Below, piece by piece: positions 49,526 through 63,295 of a stretch of 64,000 bases of DNA. Each line of letters opens with the position of its first letter. The stretch's first letter is position 1. Both the position numbers and the translations under genes were made by a program. A model generated the notes under the pieces. The model saw only the letters and a program-made list of their open reading frames with translations, was not told the origin of the DNA and did not search any database. Source of the stretch: Euonymus europaeus (lineage: Eukaryota > Streptophyta > Magnoliopsida > Celastrales > Celastraceae); the NCBI GenBank assembly GCA_963580455.1, contig OY756967.1, positions 13,476,501 through 13,540,500 on the forward strand, in the 5' to 3' direction.

Positions 49526-52500
49526 ACCAAAACACCAATTTTCTATGACAGATGGACAAAACCGTTAAATGCTCCTCCATAGAGAGAGTTGAGCAACTTC
49601 AGACTATCAAAGTTGCTCGGTGCACACTTTTTATTGTTCTTCTATGTTAAATTTTACGAAAATGAGCTTCCAGGATTATTTCGATGCCAAAACACAAACT
49701 TTCTATGACAAATGGATAAAATCGTTAAAAGCTCCTTCATAGATAGAGTTGTGCAACTTCGGACTATCAAAGTTGCTCGGTGTACACTTTTTATTGTTCT
49801 TTTATGTTAAATTTTACGAATATGAGCTTCCAGGATTATTTCGATACCAAAACACAAAACCGTTAAAAGCTCCTCCATAGAGAGAACTGAGCAACTTCGG
49901 ACTATCAAAGTTGCTCGGTGTACACCTTTTATTGTTCTTCTATGTCTAATTTACGAAAATGACTTCTACGATTATTTTGATGCCAAAACACCAAGTTTCT
50001 ATGACAAATGGACAAAACTGTTAAAAGTGCCTCCATAGAGAGAGTTGAGCAACATCGGACAATCGAAGTTGCTCGGTGCACACTTTTTATTGTTCTTTTA
50101 TGTTAAATTTTACGAAAATGAGCTTCCAAGATTATTTCGTTACAAAAACACCAACTTTCTATGACAAATGGATAAAACCGTTAAAAGCTCCTCTATAGAG
50201 AGAGTTGAGCAACTTCGGACTATCAAAGTTGCTTGGTGTACACCTTTTATTGTTCTTCTATGTTAAATTTACGAAAATGAGCTTCTAGGATTATTTCGAT
50301 GCCAAAACAACAACTTTCTATGACAAATAGACAAAATCGTTAAAAGCACCTCCATAGAGAGAGTTGAGCAACTTCGGACTATCAAAGTTGCTCGGTGTAC
50401 ACTTTCTATTGTTCTTTTATGTTAAATTTTACAAAAATGAGCTTCCAGGATTATTTCGATACCAAAACACCAACTTTCTATGACAAATGGACAAAACCGT
50501 TAAAAGTTTCCCCATAGAGAGAGTCAAGAAACTTCGGACAATCAAAGTTGCTCGGTGTATATTTTTTATTGTTCTTTTATGTTAAATTTTACGAAAATGA
50601 GCTTCCAGGATTATTTCGATGCTAAAACACCAATTTTCTATGACAAATGGACAAAACCGTTAAAAGCTCGTCCATAGAGAGAGTTGAGCAACTTCGGACT
50701 ATCAAAGTTGCTCGGTGTACACTTTTTATTGTTCTTCTATGTTAAATTTTACGAAAATGAGCTTCAAGGATTATTTCGATGCCAAAAAGCAACTTTCTAT
50801 GACAAATGGACAAAATAGTTAAAAGCTCCTCCATAGAGAGAGTTGAGCAACTTCGAACTATCAAAGTTGATCGGTGTACACTTTTTATTGTTCTTTTCTG
50901 TTAAATTTTACGAAAATGAGCTTCCAGGATTATTTCTATGCCAAAATACCAACTTTCTATGACAAATGGACAAAACCGTTAAAAGCTCATCCAGAGAGAG
51001 AGTTGAGCAATTTTGGACTATCAAAGTTGCTCGGTGTACACTTTTTATTGTTCTTCTATGTTAAATTTTACGAAAATGAGCTTCCAGGATTATTTCGATG
51101 CCAAAACACCAACTTTATATGGCAAATGGACAAAACCATTAAAAGCTCCTCGATAGAGAGAGTTGAGCAACTTCGGACTATCGAAGTTGCTCGGTGTACA
51201 CTTTTTATTGTTCTTCTATGTTAAATTTGACGTAAAGGAGCTTCCAGGATTATTTTGATGCCAAAACATCAACTTTCTATGACAAACGGACAAAACGGTT
51301 AAAAGCTCCTCCATATAGAGAGTTGAGCAACTTCGGACTATCAAAGTTGCTCGGTGTACACTTTTTATTGTTCTTCTATGTTAAATTTTACGAAAATGAG
51401 CTTCCAGGATTATTTCGATGGCAAAACACCAACTTTCTATGACAAATGGACAAAACTGTTAAAAGCCCCTCCACAGAGAGAGTTGAGCAACTTCGGACTA
51501 TCAAATTTGCTCGGTGTACACTTTTTATGATTCTTCTATGTTAAATTATATGAAAATGCGCTTCCATGATTATTTCGATGCCAAAACACCAACTTTCTAT
51601 GGCAAATGGACAAAACCGTTAAAAGCTCCTCCATAGAGAAAGTTGAGCAACTTCTGACTATAAAATTTGCTCGGTGTACCCTTTTTATTCTTCTTCTATG
51701 TTAAATTTTACGAAAATGCGCTTCCATGATTATTTCGATGCCACAACATTAACTTTCTATGACAAATGGACAAAACCGTTAAAAGCACCTTCATAGAAAG
51801 AGTTGAGCAACTTCGGACAATCAAAGTTGCTCGGTGTACAATTTTTATTGTTCCCATATGTTAAATTTTACAAAAATGAGCTTCCAGGATTATTTCGATG
51901 CCAAAATACCAACTTTCTATGAAAAATGGACAAAACCGTTAAAAGCTCCTCCATAGAGAGAGTTGAGCAACTTCGGACTATCAAAGTTTCTCGGTGTACA
52001 CTTTTTATTGTTCTTCTATGTTAAATTTTATGAAAATGAGCTTCCAGGATTATTTCGATGCCAAAACACGAACTTTCTATGACAAATGGACAAAACCGCT
52101 AAAAGCTCCTCCATAGAGAGAGTTGAGCAACTTCGGACTATCGAAGTTGCTCGGTGTACACTTTATATTGTTCCACTAAGTCGAATTTTACGAGTACAAG
52201 CTTCAAAGATTATTTCGATGCCAAAACACCAACTTTCTATGACAAATGGACAAAACCGCTAAAAGCTCCTCCATAGAGAGAGTTGAGCAACATCGGACTA
52301 TCAACGTTGCTCGGTGTACACCTTTTATTGTTCTTCTATGTTAAATTTACGAAAATGAGCTTCTGGGATTATTTCGATGCAAAAATATCAACTTTCTTTG
52401 ACAAATAGACAAAATTGTTAAATGCTCCTCCATAGAGAGAGTTGAGCAACATCGGACTATCGAAGTTGCTCGGTGTACACTTTATATTGTTCCACTAAGT

Positions 52501-54369
52501 AGAATTTTACGAGTATAAGCTTCAAAGATTATTTCGATGCCAAAACACCAACTTTCTATGACAAATGGACAAAACCGCTAAAAGCTCCTCCATAAAGAGA
52601 GTTGAGGAACTTCGAACTATCAAAGTTGCTCGGTGTACACCTTTTATTGTTCTTCTATGTTAAATTTACGAAAATGAGCTTCTGGGATTATTTCGATGCC
52701 AAAACACCAACTTTCTTTGACAAATAGACAAAATCGTTAAAAGCTCCTCCATAAAGAGAGTTGAGCAACTTCGGACTATTAAAGTTGCTCGGTGTACACT
52801 TTTTATTGTTCTTTTATGTTAAATTTTACGAAAATGAGCTTCCGGGATTATTTCGATACCAAAACACCAACTTTCTATGACAAATGGACAAAACCGTTAA
52901 AAGCTCCTCCATAGAGAGAGTTGAGCAACTTCGGACTATCAAAGTTGCTCGGTGTACACTTTTTATTGTTCTTCTACGTTAAATTTTACGAAAATTAGCT
53001 TCCAGGATTATTTCGATGCCAAAACAACAACTTTCTATGACGAATGGCCAAAACCGTTAAAAGTGCCTCCATAGAGAGAGTTGAGCAACTTCGGACAATC
53101 AAAGTTGCTCGGTGTACACTTTTTATTGTTCTTTTATGTTAAATTTTACGAAAATGAGCTTCCAAAATTATTTCGATGCCAAAACAGCAACTTTCTATGA
53201 AAAATGGAGAAAACCGTTAAAAGCTCCTCCATAGAGAGAGTTGAGCAACTTCGGACTATCAATGTTGCTCGGTGTACACTTTATATTGTTCTAATAAGTC
53301 AAATTTTACGAGTATAAGCTTCCAAGATTATTTCGATGCCAAAACATTAACTTTCTATGACAAATGGACAAAACCTTTAAAAGCACCTTCATAGAAAGAG
53401 TTGAGCAACTTCGAACAATCAAAGTTGCTCGGTGTACACTTTTTATTGTTCTTTTATGGTAAATTTTACGAAAATGAGCTTCCAGGATTATTTCGATGCC
53501 AAAATACCAAGTTTCTATGACAAATGGATAAAACCGTTAAAAGCTCCTCCATAGAGAGAGTTGAGCAACTTCGGACTATCAAAGTTGCTTGGTGTACACT
53601 TTTTATTGATCTTCCATATTAAATTTTACGAAAATGAGCCTCCGGGATTATTTCGATGCCAAAACACCAACTTTCTATGACAAATGGAAAAAACCGTTAA
53701 AAGCTCCTCCATGGAGAGAGTTGAGCAACTTCGGACTATCAAAGTTGCTCGGTGCGCACGTTTTTTTGTTCTTCTATGTTAAATTTTACGAAAATGAGCT
53801 TCCAGGATTATTTCGATGCCAAAACACAAACTTTCTATGACAAATGGACAAAATCGTTAAAAGTTCCCCCATAGAGAGAGTTGTGCAACTTCGGACTATC
53901 AAAGTTGCTCGGTGCACACTTTTTATTGTTCTATCATGTTAAATTTTACGAAAATGAGCTTTTAGGATTATTTCGTTGCCAAAACACCAACTTTCTATGA
54001 CAAATAGACAAAATTGTTAAAAGCTCCTCGATAGAGAGAGTTGAGCAACTTCGGACTATCAAAGTTGCTCGGTGTACACTTTATATTGTTCTACTAAGTC
54101 AAATTTTACGAGTATAAGCTTCCAACATTATTTCGATGCCAAAACACCAACTTTCTATGACAAATGGACAAAACCGTTAAAAGCTCCTCCATAGAGAGAG
54201 TTGAGCAACTTCGGACTATCAAAGTTTCTCGGTGTACACCTTTTTTTGTTCTTCTATGTTAAATTTACGAAAATGAGCTTCTAGGATTATTTCGATGACA
54301 AAACGCCAACTTTCTATGATAAATAGACAAAATCGTTAAAAGCTTCTCCATAGAGAGAGTTGAGGAACT
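49526..54369 (+). repeat. Distant mosaic copy of 33.6-40.7 kb
   Basis: To about 51640 it matches 33593-35707 at offset 15933. From there to about 54360 it matches 37945-40665 at offset 13695. The 2238-bp difference equals one 1918-bp HOR unit plus one 320-bp dimer. Two B-type CCACTAAGT monomers (52.18 and 52.49 kb) and GAGCCTCCGGG (53633) are included. Confidence 0.87.
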
Positions 54370-56535
54370 TCGGACTATCAAAGTTGCTCGATGTACACTT
54401 TTTATTGTTCTTCTATGTTAAATTTTACGAAAATGAGCTTCAAGGATTATTTCGATGCCAAAACAGCAACTTTCTATGACAAATGGACAAAATCGTTAAA
54501 AGCTCCTCCATAGAGAGAGTTGAGCAACTTCGGACTATCAAAGTTGCTCGGTGTACACTTTTTATTGTTCTTTTATGTTAAATTTTACGAAAATGAGCTT
54601 CCAGGATTATTTCGATACCAAAATACCAACTTTCTATGACAAATGGACAATACCGTTAAAAGCACCTCCATAAAGAGAGTTGAGCAACTTCGGACTATCA
54701 AAGTTGCTCGTTGTACACTTTTTATTGTTCTTCTACGTTAAATTTTACGAAAATTAGCTTCCAGGATTATTCCGATGCCAAAACACCAACTTTCTATGAC
54801 AAATGGACAAAACCGTTAAAAGCTCCTCCATAAAGAGAGTTGAGCAACTTCGGACTATCAAAGTTGCTCGGTGTACACTTTTTATTGTTCTTCTACGTTA
54901 AATTTTACGAAAATTAGCTTCCAGGATTATTTCGATGCCAAAACACCAACTTTCTATGACAAATGGACAAAACCGTTAAAAGCTCCTCCATAGAGAGAGT
55001 AGAGCAACGTCGGACTATCAAAGTTGCTCGGTGTACACTTTTTATTGTTCTTCTACGTTAACTTTTACGAAAATTAGCTTCCAGGATTATTTCGATGCCA
55101 AAACACCAACTTTCTATGACAAATGGACAAAACCGTTAAAAGCTCCTCCATAGAGAGAGTCGACCAACTTCGGACTATCAAAGTTGCTCGGTGTACACAT
55201 TTTATTATTCTTTTATGTTAAATTTTACGAAAATGAGCTACCAGGATGATTTCGATGCCAAAACACCAACTTTCTATGACAAATAGACAAAACCGTTAAA
55301 AGCTCCTCCATAGAGAGAGTTGAGCAACTTCGGACTATCAAAGTTTCTCGGTGTACACTTTATATTGTTCTACTAAGTCAAATTTTACGAGTATAAGCGT
55401 CCAAGATTATTTCGATGCCAAAACATTAACTTTCTATGACAAATGGACAAAACCGTTGAAAGCTCCTCCGTAGAGAGAGTTGAGCGACTTCGGACTATCA
55501 AAGTTGCTCGGTATATACTTTTTGTTGTTCTTCTATGTTAAATTTTACGAAAATGAGCTTCCAGGTTTATTTCGATGCCAAAACACAAACTTTCTATGAC
55601 AAATGGACAAAATCGTTAAAAGCTCCCCCATAGAGAGAGTTGTGCAACTTCGGACAATCAAAGTTGCTCGTGTGTACACTTTTTATTGTTCTTTTATGTT
55701 AAATTTTACCAAAATGAGCTTCCAGGATTATTTCCATGCCAAAACACATCTTTCTATGGCAAATGAACAAAACCGTTTAAAGCTCCTCCATAGAGAGAGT
55801 TGAGCAACTTCGGACTATCAAAGTTGCGCGGTGTACACTTTTTATTGTTCTTTTATGTTAAATTTTACGAAAATGAGCTTCCAGGATTATTTCGATACCA
55901 AAACACCAACTTTGTATGGAAAATGTACAAAACCATTAAAAGCTCCTCCATAGAGAGAGTTGAGCAACTTCGGACTATCAAAGTTGCTCGGTGTACACTT
56001 TTTATTGTTCTTCTACGTTAAATTTTACGAAAATTAGCTTCCAGGATTATTTCGATGCCAAAACACCAACTTTCTATGACAAATGGACAAAACCGTTAAA
56101 AGCTCCTCCTTAGAGAGAGTTGAGCAACTTTGGACAATCAAAGTTGCTCGGTGTACACTTTTTATTGTTCTGTTATGTTAAATTTTACGAAAATGAGCTT
56201 CCAGGATTATTTAGATGCCAAAACACATCTTTCTATGACAAATGGACAAAACCGTTTAAAGCTCCTCCATAGAGAAAGTTGAGCAACTTCGGACTATCAA
56301 AGTTGCTCGGTGTACACTTTTTATTGTTCTTCTATGTTAAATTTTACGAAAATGAGCTTCAAGGATTATTTCGATGCCAAAACAGCAACTTTCTATGACA
56401 AATGGACAAAATCGTTAAAAGCTCCTCCATAGAGAGAGTTGAGCAACTTCGGACTATCAAAGTTGCTCGGTGTACACTTTTTATTGTTCTTTTATGTTAA
56501 ATTTTACGAAAATGAGCTTCCAGGATTATTTCGAT
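54370..56535 (+). repeat. Second copy of the 47.5-49.5 kb block
   Basis: Same series as 47520-49525 with one additional monomer near 55190-55350 (CACATTTTATTATTC, GCTACCAGGATGATTTCG). Right of 56535 the order changes from the 49.5-kb series. Confidence 0.87.
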
Positions 56536-56899
56536 ACCAAAATACCAACTTTCTATGACAAATGGACAATACCGTTAAAAGCTCCTCCATAAAGAGAGTT
56601 GAGCAACTTCGGACAATCAAAGTTGCTCGGTGTACACTTTTTATTGTTCTTCTACGTTAAATTTTACGAAAATTAGCTTCCAGGATTATTTCGATGCCAA
56701 AATACCAACTTTCTATGACAAATGGACAAAACCGTTAAAAGCTCCTCCATAGAGAGAGTAGAGCAACGTCGGACTATCAAAGTTGCTCGGTGTACACTTT
56801 TTATTGTTCTTCTATGTTAAATTTTACGAGTATAAGCTTCCAAGATTATTTCGATGCCAAAACATTAACTTTCTGTGACAAATGGACAAAACCGTTAAA
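56536..56899 (+). repeat. Short transition before the last HOR
   Basis: Two to three monomers, including a fused one in which an A-type head (TTCTTCTATGTTAAATTTT) runs into a B-type CGAGTATAAGCTTCCAAG. Only satellite is present. Confidence 0.75.
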
Positions 56900-59800
56900 A
56901 GCTCCTCCATAGAGAGAGTTGAGCAACTACGGACTATCAAAGTTTCTCCGTGTACACTTTATATTGTTCTACTAAGTCAAATTTTACGAGTATAAGCTTC
57001 CAAGATTATTTCGATGCCAAAACATTAACTTTCTGTGACAAATGGACAAAACCGTTAAAAGCTCCTCCATAGAGAGAGTTGAGCAACTTCGGACTATCAA
57101 AGTTGCTCGGTGTACACTTTTTATTGTTCTTCTATGTTAAATTTTACGAAAATGAGCTTCCAGGATTATTTCGATGCCAAAACAACAACTTTTTATGACA
57201 AATGGACAAAATCGTTAAAAGCTCCTCCATAGAGAGAGTTGAGCAACTTCGGACTATCTAAGTTGCTCGGTGTACACCTTTTATTGTTCTTTTATGTCAA
57301 ATTTACGAAAATGAGCTTCTAAGATTATTTCGATGCCAAAACACGAACTTTCTATGACAAATGGAGCAAACCGTTAAAAGCTCCTCCATAGAGAGAGTTG
57401 AGCAACTTCGGACTATCTAAGTTGCTCGGTGTACACCTTTTATTGTTCTTTTATGTCAAATTTACGAAAATGAGCTTCTAAGATTATTTCGATGCCAAAA
57501 CACGAACTTTCTATGACAAATGGCCAAAAGCTCTAGAAGCTCCTCCATAGAGAGAGTTGAGCAACTTCGGAACATCAAAGTTGCTCGGTGTACACTTTTT
57601 ATTGTTCTTTTATGTTAAATTTTACGAAAATGAGGTTTCAGGATTATTTCGATACCAAAATACCAACTTTCTATGACAAATGGACAATACCGTTAAAAGC
57701 TCCTCCATAAAGAGAGTTTAGCAACTTCGGACTATCAAAGTTGCTCGGTGTACACTTTTTATTGTTCTTCTACGTTAAATTTTACGAAAATTAGCTTCCA
57801 AGATTATTTCGATGCCAAAACACCAACTTTCTATGACAAATGGACAAAACCGTTAAAAGCTCCTCCATAGAGAGAGCTGAGCAACTTCGGACTATCAAAG
57901 TTGCTCGGTGTACACATTTTATTGTTCTTTTTTGTTAAATTTTACGAAAATGAGCTACCAGGATTATTTCGATGCCAAAACACCAACTTTCTATGACAAA
58001 TAGACAAAACCGTTAAAAGCTCCTCCATAGAGAGAGTTGAGCAACTTCGGACTATCAAAGTTTCTCGGTGTACACTTTATATTGTTCTACTAAGTCAAAT
58101 TTTACGAGTATAAGCTTCCAAGATTATTTCGATGCCAAAATATTAACTTTCTATGACAAATGGACAAAACCGTTGAAAGCTCCTCCATAGAGAGATTTGA
58201 GCAACTTCGGACTATCAAAGTTGCTCGGTATACACTTTTTGTTGTTCTTCTATGTTAAATTTTACGAAAATGAGCTTCCAGGATTATTTCGATGCCAAAA
58301 CACAAACTTTCTATGACAAATGGACAAAATCGTTAAAAGCTCCCCCATAGAGAGAGTTGTGCAACTTTGGACTATCAAAGTTGCTCGGTGTACACTTTTT
58401 ATTGTTCTTTTATGTTTAATTTTACGAAAATGAGGTTCCAGGATTATTTCGATACCAAAATACCAACTTTCTATGACAAATGGACAATACCGTTAAAAGC
58501 TCCTCCACAAAGCGAGTTGAGCAACTTCGGACTATCAATGTTGCTCGGTGTACACTTTTTATAGTTCTTCTACGTTAAATTTTACGAAAATTAGTTTCCA
58601 AGATTATTTCGATACCAAAACACCAACTTTCTATGACAAATGGACAAAACCGTTAAAACCTCCTCCATAGAGAGAGTTGAGCAACTTCGGACTATCAAAG
58701 TTGCTCGGTGTACACTTTATATTGTTCTACTAAGTCAAATTTTACGAGTATAAGCTTCCAAGATTATTTCGATGCCAAAACATTAACTTTCTGTGACAAA
58801 TGGACAAAACCGTTGAAAGCTCCTCCATAGAGAGAGTTGAGTAACTTCGGACTATCAAAGTTGCTCGGTATACACTTTTTGTTGTTCTTCTATGTTAAAT
58901 TTTACGAAAATGAGCTTCCAGGACTATTTCGATGCCAAAACACAAACTTTCTATGACAAATTGACAAAATCGTTAAAAGCTCCCCCATAGAGAGAGTTGT
59001 GCAACTTTGGACAATCAAAGTTGCTCGGTGTACACTTTTTATTGTTCATTTATGTTAAATTTTACGAAAATGAGCTTCCAGGATTATTTCGATACCAAAA
59101 TACCAACTTTCTATGACAAATGGACAATACCGTTAAAAGCTCCTCCATAAAGAGAGTTGAGAAACTTCGGACTATCAATGTTGCTCGGTGTACACTTTTT
59201 ATTGTTCTTCTACGTTAAATTTTACGAAAATTAGCTTCCAGGATTATTTCGATGCCAAAACACCAACTTTCGATGACAAATAGACAAAACCGTTAAAAGC
59301 TACTCCATAGAGAGAGTTGAGCAACTTCGGACTATCAAAGTTGCTCGGTGTACACTTTTTATTGTTCTTCTAAGTCAAATTTTACGAGTATAAGCTTCCA
59401 AGATTATTTCGATACCAAAACACCAACTTTCTATGGTAAATGTACAAAACCATTAAAAGCTCCTCCATAAAGAGAGTTGAGCAACTTCGGACTATCAAAG
59501 TTGCTCGGTGTACACTTTTTATTGTTCTTCTACGTTAAATTTTACGAAAATGAGCTTCAAGGATTATTTCGATGCCAAAACAGCAACTTTCAATGACAAA
59601 TGGACAAAATCGTTAAAAGCTCCTCCATAGAGAGAGTTGAGAAACTTCGGACTATCAAAGTTGTTCGGTGTATACTTTTTATTGTTCTTTTATGTTAAAT
59701 TTTACGAAAATGAGGTTCCAGGATTATTTCGATACCAAAATACCAACTTTCTATGACAAATGGACAATACCGTTAAAAGCTCCTCCATAAAGAGAGTTGA

Positions 59801-60097
59801 GCAACTTCGGACTATCAAAGTTGCTCGGTGTACACTTTTTATTGTTCTTCTACGTTAAATTTTACGAAAATTAGCTTCCAAGATTATTTCGATGCCAAAA
59901 CACCAACTTTCTATGACAAATGGACAAAACCGTTAAAAGCTCCTCCATAGAGAGAGTTGAGCAACATCGGACTATCAAAGTTGCTCTGTGTACACATTTT
60001 ATTGTTCTTTTTTGTTAAATTTTACGAAAATGAGCTACTAGGATTATTTCGATGCCAAAACACCAACTTTCTATGACAAATAGACAAAACCGTTAAA
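56900..60097 (+). repeat. HOR 3198 bp (20-mer), copy 1
   Basis: GGACTATCTAAG at 57251 recurs at 60449 and 63647. 3198 is twenty 160-bp monomers minus 2. Monomer pair 57241-57560 carries ATCTAAG, CACCTTTTATTG, CACGAAC and an odd GCCAAAAGCTCTAGAAGC. Inside the unit, CACATTTTATTG with TTTTTTGTTAAA occurs twice, 2080 bp apart (13 monomers). Confidence 0.94.
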
Positions 60098-63000
60098 AGC
60101 TCCTCCATAGAGAGAGTTGAGCAACTTCGGACTATCAAAGTTTCTCGGTGTACACTTTATATTGTTCTACTAAGTCAAATTTTACGAGTATAAGCTTCCA
60201 AGATTATTTCGATGCCAAAACATTAACTTTCTGTGACAAATGGACAAAACCGTTAAAAGCTCCTCCATAGAGAGAGTTGAGCAACTTCGGACTATCAAAG
60301 TTGCTCGGTGTACACTTTTTATTGTTCTTCTATGTTAAATTTTACGAAAATGAGCTTCCAGGATTATTTCGATGCCAAAACAACAACTTTTTATGACAAA
60401 TGGACAAAATCGTTAAAAGCTCCTCCATAGAGAGAGTTGAGCAACTTCGGACTATCTAAGTTGCTCGGTGTACACCTTTTATTGTTCTTTTATGTCAAAT
60501 TTACGAAAATGAGCTTCTAAGATTATTTCGATGCCAAAACACGAACTTTCTATGACAAATGGAGCAAACCGTTAAAAGCTCCTCCATAGAGAGAGTTGAG
60601 CAACTTCGGACTATCTAAGTTGCTCGGTGTACACCTTTTATTGTTCTTTTATGTCAAATTTACGAAAATGAGCTTCTAAGATTATTTCGATGCCAAAACA
60701 CGAACTTTCTATGACAAATGGCCAAAAGCTCTAGAAGCTCCTCCATAGAGAGAGTTGAGCAACTTCGGAACATCAAAGTTGCTCGGTGTACACTTTTTAT
60801 TGTTCTTTTATGTTAAATTTTACGAAAATGAGGTTTCAGGATTATTTCGATACCAAAATACCAACTTTCTATGACAAATGGACAATACCGTTAAAAGCTC
60901 CTCCATAAAGAGAGTTTAGCAACTTCGGACTATCAAAGTTGCTCGGTGTACACTTTTTATTGTTCTTCTACGTTAAATTTTACGAAAATTAGCTTCCAAG
61001 ATTATTTCGATGCCAAAACACCAACTTTCTATGACAAATGGACAAAACCGTTAAAAGCTCCTCCATAGAGAGAGCTGAGCAACTTCGGACTATCAAAGTT
61101 GCTCGGTGTACACATTTTATTGTTCTTTTTTGTTAAATTTTACGAAAATGAGCTACCAGGATTATTTCGATGCCAAAACACCAACTTTCTATGACAAATA
61201 GACAAAACCGTTAAAAGCTCCTCCATAGAGAGAGTTGAGCAACTTCGGACTATCAAAGTTTCTCGGTGTACACTTTATATTGTTCTACTAAGTCAAATTT
61301 TACGAGTATAAGCTTCCAAGATTATTTCGATGCCAAAATATTAACTTTCTATGACAAATGGACAAAACCGTTGAAAGCTCCTCCATAGAGAGATTTGAGC
61401 AACTTCGGACTATCAAAGTTGCTCGGTATACACTTTTTGTTGTTCTTCTATGTTAAATTTTACGAAAATGAGCTTCCAGGATTATTTCGATGCCAAAACA
61501 CAAACTTTCTATGACAAATGGACAAAATCGTTAAAAGCTCCCCCATAGAGAGAGTTGTGCAACTTTGGACTATCAAAGTTGCTCGGTGTACACTTTTTAT
61601 TGTTCTTTTATGTTTAATTTTACGAAAATGAGGTTCCAGGATTATTTCGATACCAAAATACCAACTTTCTATGACAAATGGACAATACCGTTAAAAGCTC
61701 CTCCATAAAGCGAGTTGAGCAACTTCGGACTATCAATGTTGCTCGGTGTACACTTTTTATAGTTCTTCTACGTTAAATTTTACGAAAATTAGTTTCCAAG
61801 ATTATTTCGATACCAAAACACCAACTTTCTATGACAAATGGACAAAACCGTTAAAACCTCCTCCATAGAGAGAGTTGAGCAACTTCGGACTATCAAAGTT
61901 GCTCGGTGTACACTTTATATTGTTCTACTAAGTCAAATTTTACGAGTATAAGCTTCCAAGATTATTTCGATGCCAAAACATTAACTTTCTGTGACAAATG
62001 GACAAAACCGTTGAAAGCTCCTCCATAGAGAGAGTTGAGTAACTTCGGACTATCAAAGTTGCTCGGTATACACTTTTTGTTGTTCTTCTATGTTAAATTT
62101 TACGAAAATGAGCTTCCAGGACTATTTCGATGCCAAAACACAAACTTTCTATGACAAATTGACAAAATCGTTAAAAGCTCCCCCATAGAGAGAGTTGTGC
62201 AACTTTGGACAATCAAAGTTGCTCGGTGTACACTTTTTATTGTTCATTTATGTTAAATTTTACGAAAATGAGCTTCCAGGATTATTTCGATACCAAAATA
62301 CCAACTTTCTATGACAAATGGACAATACCGTTAAAAGCTCCTCCATAAAGAGAGTTGAGAAACTTCGGACTATCAATGTTGCTCGGTGTACACTTTTTAT
62401 TGTTCTTCTACGTTAAATTTTACGAAAATTAGCTTCCAGGATTATTTCGATGCCAAAACACCAACTTTCGATGACAAATAGACAAAACCGTTAAAAGCTA
62501 CTCCATAGAGAGAGTTGAGCAACTTCGGACTATCAAAGTTGCTCGGTGTACACTTTTTATTGTTCTTCTAAGTCAAATTTTACGAGTATAAGCTTCCAAG
62601 ATTATTTCGATACCAAAACACCAACTTTCTATGGTAAATGTACAAAACCATTAAAAGCTCCTCCATAGAGAGAGTTGAGCAACTTCGGACTATCAAAGTT
62701 GCTCGGTGTACACTTTTTATTGTTCTTCTACGTTAAATTTTACGAAAATGAGCTTCAAGGATTATTTCGATGCCAAAACAGCAACTTTCAATGACAAATG
62801 GACAAAATCGTTAAAAGCTCCTCCATAGAGAGAGTTGAGAAACTTCGGACTATCAAAGTTGTTCGGTGTATACTTTTTATTGTTCTTTTATGTTAAATTT
62901 TACGAAAATGAGGTTCCAGGATTATTTCGATACCAAAATACCAACTTTCAATGACAAATGGACAATACCGTTAAAAGCTCCTCCATAAAGAGAGTTGAGC

Positions 63001-63295
63001 AACTTCGGACTATCAAAGTTGCTCGGTGTACACTTTTTATTGTTCTTCTACGTTAAATTTTACGAAAATTAGCTTCCAAGATTATTTCGATGCCAAAACA
63101 CCAACTTTCTATGACAAATGGACAAAACCGTTAAAAGCTCCTCCATAGAGAGAGTTGAGCAACATCGGACTATCAAAGTTGCTCTGTGTACACATTTTAT
63201 TGTTCTTTTTTGTTAAATTTTACGAAAATGAGCTACTAGGATTATTTCGATGCCAAAACACCAACTTTCTATGACAAATAGACAAAACCGTTAAA
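60098..63295 (+). repeat. HOR 3198 bp (20-mer), copy 2
   Basis: Beyond 57000 I saw only three substitutions against copy 1: C at 58508 against T at 61706, A at 59470 against G at 62668, and T at 59752 against A at 62950. This is about 99.9% identity over 3.2 kb and the youngest-looking duplication in the window. Confidence 0.94.

Noticed and set aside
56900..63295. The 3198-bp repeat as a pure assembly duplication artefact
   Set aside because: The two copies carry a few real differences and the third copy continues the series, so a true tandem is favoured. Read depth could still overturn this.
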